A DNA stretch of 7,074 nt from Thermoanaerobacterium sp. GTDB taxonomy: Bacteria; Bacillota; Thermoanaerobacteria; Thermoanaerobacterales; Thermoanaerobacteraceae. Below are positions 5,101-7,074 of the stretch, one piece after another (the first letter of the stretch is position 1; each line of letters opens with the position of its first letter). The position numbers and the translations under genes are program-made. The DNA lies in contig JASBVU010000096.1 in the NCBI GenBank assembly GCA_029960905.1, positions 1 through 7,074 of the forward strand, written 5' to 3'. Under the pieces are notes generated by a model, which had not been told where the DNA came from, made no database searches, and saw only the letters and a program-made list of their open reading frames with translations.

Positions 5101-6369
5101 TCATTGTCCAAGTTGCTTCTGTGCATTATCAAGTGCTTCTTGAGCATTTTTTGCTTGTTTCATTATAAGCGAATCTGAAGCTTTATTTGCTGCATCAGAT
5201 ACTTTTGTCCCAAGAAGGCCAAACTGCCATGGGTAAGAATAAGCTGCACCATCGATAAATGCCACTCTATCTGGATATTTTGCCCTAAATCCCTCTTCCA
5301 TAGACTTCCTAGATGGAAGGGCAAGACCTGAATCAACCACAAATTGTTGTCCTTCTTTTCCCGTTAAAAACTCTAATAATTTAAATGCTTCATCTTTATT
5401 CTTGCTGTTTTTATTCATTACATAAGCAACAGTAAAAGCTAATGTTGCTTTTTGTTTGCCTTCCGGAAGTTCTGCTATTCCGTAATTGAGGTTTGGATCT
5501 TTGTCTTTTAAGAATGGTATCATCCATCCTCCTTCTATCGCCATTGCAGCTTTCTTAGCAGCAAATACATCGCCATTCCATCCTCCACCTAAATTTTGTG
5601 GCGTATCCGTTACTTTATCCTTAGTGATAAGCCCTGTATAGAAGTCAAGTGCCTGAGCGTTCTCTGGAAGATTTAAAGTCACCTTTCCATCTTTATATAC
5701 TGAACCACCATTTTGAAGCATAAAAGCTTCGAACCTTGCAAGGTCTGACGACAAAACCAAGCCTTTCACGCCATTCTTAGTCAATTTCTGTGCATCTGCT
5801 TTTAATTCATCCCATGTCTTTGGAGGCTCACTTATACCTGCAGCATTAAACATATCTTTATTATAGAATAGCGCTAATGTGTTATAATCCTTTGGAAGAC
5901 CGTATGTTTTCCCTTCCCACTGAAATGCCGAAAGCAACGATGGTTCGAAATCATTTACATCCACGTTGTATTTCTTGATATAATCATCTAATGGTTCTAA
6001 AACACCTGATGACATAAGCTGTGGCGCAGGCATGCTATCAAGATAGAAAATGTCTGGAGCTACATTTGCAGCAATTTCTGTTTGTAATTTTTGCATGTAA
6101 TCGCCTACTATTGTTTCAATTTGTACATTAATATTAGGATATTTTTGCTTGAAAGCAGCCAACTGATCATTTACAATTTTTGTTTCAGCAGGTGAAGAAG
6201 ACCACATGCCAAGTTTTAAAGTTACAGATTTAGTAGTATCTTGTTTTTGCACAGAACTAGTTTTATTATTGTTATTTGAAGAATTGCTTTGCTTCGTTGA
6301 ACATCCGGAAAGCAATGTGGCTATCAAAAGTATTGTTACGACAAAAATGCTTAAAAATTTTTTACCCAT
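5101..6369 (-). CDS. ABC transporter sugar-binding lipoprotein (SBP1)
   Basis: This is a 422-residue extracellular binding protein of the SBP_bac_1 / CUT1 type, receptor of importer 1. It has a signal segment with lipobox LLSGC (lipidated Cys23), then a Ser/Asn/Thr-rich linker (about 24-47). The mature domain begins TLKLGMWSSSP. Family landmarks include FKQKYPNINVQIE (about 74-86), the hinge-proximal VAPDIFYLDS, WEGKTYGLPKDYNTLALFYN (about 151-170), PPKTWDELKADAQKL and, later, MAIEGGWMIPFLKD, where the Gly-Trp is common in maltose/oligosaccharide binders. The ATG at 6369 has a GAGGAG site 8 nt upstream; an earlier ATG 5 nt upstream is in another frame and too close to the site. Placed right after a GH65 phosphorylase and before two permeases, it probably binds an alpha-linked gluco-oligosaccharide, but the ligand is inferred only from context. 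Confidence 0.93.
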   Translation of the reverse strand: MGKKFLSIFVVTILLIATLLSGCSTKQSNSSNNNNKTSSVQKQDTTKSVTLKLGMWSSSPAETKIVNDQLAAFKQKYPNINVQIETIVGDYMQKLQTEIAANVAPDIFYLDSMPAPQLMSSGVLEPLDDYIKKYNVDVNDFEPSLLSAFQWEGKTYGLPKDYNTLALFYNKDMFNAAGISEPPKTWDELKADAQKLTKNGVKGLVLSSDLARFEAFMLQNGGSVYKDGKVTLNLPENAQALDFYTGLITKDKVTDTPQNLGGGWNGDVFAAKKAAMAIEGGWMIPFLKDKDPNLNYGIAELPEGKQKATLAFTVAYVMNKNSKNKDEAFKLLEFLTGKEGQQFVVDSGLALPSRKSMEEGFRAKYPDRVAFIDGAAYSYPWQFGLLGTKVSDAANKASDSLIMKQAKNAQEALDNAQKQLGQ

Positions 6370-6377
6370 TTCATTTT

Positions 6378-6383
6378 CTCCTC
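6378..6383 (-). promoter_or_regulatory. Ribosome binding site deciding the SBP1 start
   Basis: GAGGAG on the minus strand is 8 nt from the ATG at 6369 and only 3 nt from an out-of-frame ATG at 6374. The latter would give a 7-codon product, so the spacing selects the 6369 start. Confidence 0.75.
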
Positions 6384-6440
6384 TCTTAATAAATTATGAT
6401 TTTAAGCAAACTAAATTTTCACCAATTTAAAGTAATCCTG

Positions 6441-6450
6441 AACCCCCCTT
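6441..6450 (-). other. AAGGGGGG run in the SBP1 leader
   Basis: The transcribed strand reads AAGGGGGGTT, with the nearest G 74 nt before the SBP1 start codon, in a stretch that is otherwise A/T-rich. It matches the run found 72 nt before SBP2. It lies in the 139-nt gap between the GH65 gene and SBP1, after the hairpin. I found no convincing promoter in this gap: TTGGTG (6425-6420) and TAAAAT (6404-6399) are only 15 nt apart. Function unknown. Confidence 0.4.
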
Positions 6451-6468
6451 ATTCCATTATTTATCTTT

Positions 6469-6501
6469 ATAGGCAAAACAGAAATTTCTGTTTATGCCTA
6501 T
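6469..6501 (-). terminator. Hairpin after the GH65 phosphorylase gene
   Basis: Positions 6469-6484 and 6485-6501 fold back on each other: ATAGGCA pairs with TGCCTAT, then one bulged base at 6494, then AAACAGA pairs with TCTGTTT. The base of the stem is 7 nt after the GH65 stop codon. Downstream on the transcribed strand is AAAGATAAAT, with no T run, so full termination is doubtful and read-through into SBP1 is likely. It resembles the two other intercistronic hairpins in position, not in sequence. Confidence 0.6.
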
Positions 6502-6508
6502 GATAAAT

Positions 6509-7074
6509 CTAATTAACTTCAACATCTTTCCCTCTTATTTTTACTTTTATCTTTCTTCCGTTGCCTTCAAGAATTTTTACGTCAACACCATCTTTAGCAA
6601 TATTGATTTGGAGTAGATTGCCTTTCCAATAGATCTGATACGACAACTTCTGCCATTTTTCTGGTAACCATGGATTGATATTCAAAACGCCTTCTTTGTC
6701 AACGTACAAACCGCCAAATCCAAATACAGCAACCTGCCATGTACCTCCAGCAGAAGCAGCATGGATACCCTCTTTCGTGTTGCCTTGATTATCTACAAGG
6801 TCAACATTGGCGCTTCTTAAGAATGAATAATATGCGTTTTTATAATCGCCAACTTTTAACCCCATAATAGAATACATGCTGGGGCCTAACGAAGATTTAT
6901 GCATCGTCCTCTTTTGATAGTATTCGTAGTTTATCTTTTTCGTCTCATCGTCAAATTCTTCACCTAATAACAGCATAAGCATTACTACATCAGCTTGTTT
7001 TACAAGTTGCGTATCATTTAATTTTGTAACATCTACACCATCAGGCCATAACGGCATATTATTTTCATCAAACT
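6509..7074 (-). CDS. GH65 glycoside phosphorylase, C-terminal part (5' end outside window)
   Basis: These are the last 188 codons of a family 65 glycoside phosphorylase, a cytoplasmic enzyme that cleaves an alpha-glucobiose or oligosaccharide with inorganic phosphate to give beta-glucose 1-phosphate. The frame is open to the right edge, where it reads FDENNMPLWPDGVDVT, so the methionine at 7057 is internal. Family landmarks are KQADVVMLMLLL (substrate-side loop), RTMHKSSLGPSMYSI (the His-Ser-Ser region that holds phosphate in the family) and GIHAASAGGTWQ. The C-terminal beta-sandwich has LNINPWLPEKWQKLSYQIYW (residues about 125-146 from position 7057). The catalytic glutamate lies upstream, outside the window. 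Full family members are about 750-800 residues. The class includes maltose, trehalose, kojibiose and nigerose phosphorylases; the part seen does not settle which. It precedes importer 1 by 139 nt, so it probably degrades what SBP1 brings in. Confidence 0.92.
   Translation of the reverse strand, partial: FDENNMPLWPDGVDVTKLNDTQLVKQADVVMLMLLLGEEFDDETKKINYEYYQKRTMHKSSLGPSMYSIMGLKVGDYKNAYYSFLRSANVDLVDNQGNTKEGIHAASAGGTWQVAVFGFGGLYVDKEGVLNINPWLPEKWQKLSYQIYWKGNLLQINIAKDGVDVKILEGNGRKIKVKIRGKDVEVN

Noticed and set aside
6351..6374. ATG at 6374 as a leader peptide or alternative SBP1 start
   Set aside because: It is out of frame with SBP1, only 3 nt from the ribosome binding site, and gives just seven codons.

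Overview
The window is a gene-dense carbohydrate-uptake locus with every credible gene on the minus strand, so it is transcribed from the right edge to the left. Low G+C content, strong AGGAGG-type ribosome binding sites, lipoprotein-type solute-binding proteins and a GH65 phosphorylase suggest an anaerobic, plant-polysaccharide-using Firmicute. Thermoanaerobacterium/Thermoanaerobacter-like clostridia are my guess from style, not a proven identification.

Layout in transcription order: (1) the 3' end of a GH65 glycoside phosphorylase, running off the right edge (6509-7074). (2) A first ABC sugar importer: lipoprotein binding protein SBP1 (5101-6369), MalF-type permease 1 (4135-5016) and MalG-type permease 2 (3312-4121). 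(3) A LacI-family repressor (2196-3209) with its own promoter and operator. (4) A 402-bp regulatory gap (1794-2195) with a promoter and two identical 16-bp operators. (5) A second binding protein SBP2 (501-1793), then the 5' part of a second MalF-type permease (1-415), running off the left edge. Neither importer has an ATPase gene inside the window.

Inferred physiology: the importers bring in oligosaccharides, and the GH65 enzyme cleaves an alpha-glucosidic disaccharide with phosphate inside the cell. The LacI protein probably represses itself (operator O3 on its start site) and the SBP2 importer (O1 on the start site, O2 exactly 85 bp further down). No copy of the operator is seen in front of SBP1, so importer 1 may be driven with the GH65 gene from a promoter outside the window.

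Three points deserve attention. Permease 1 has an abnormal stretch (residues about 126-155) where a hydrophobic helix is expected and where fragments of a plausible permease sequence appear in a second frame; this looks like compensated frameshifts or sequence error. Both binding-protein/permease junctions carry a strong hairpin without a U-tract, in gaps of almost the same length (84 and 85 nt), and a third hairpin follows the GH65 gene. Both binding-protein leaders carry an AAGGGGG run 72-74 nt before the start codon. I see no mobile element, CRISPR array, tRNA, rRNA or convincing riboswitch, and no clearly undescribed system.
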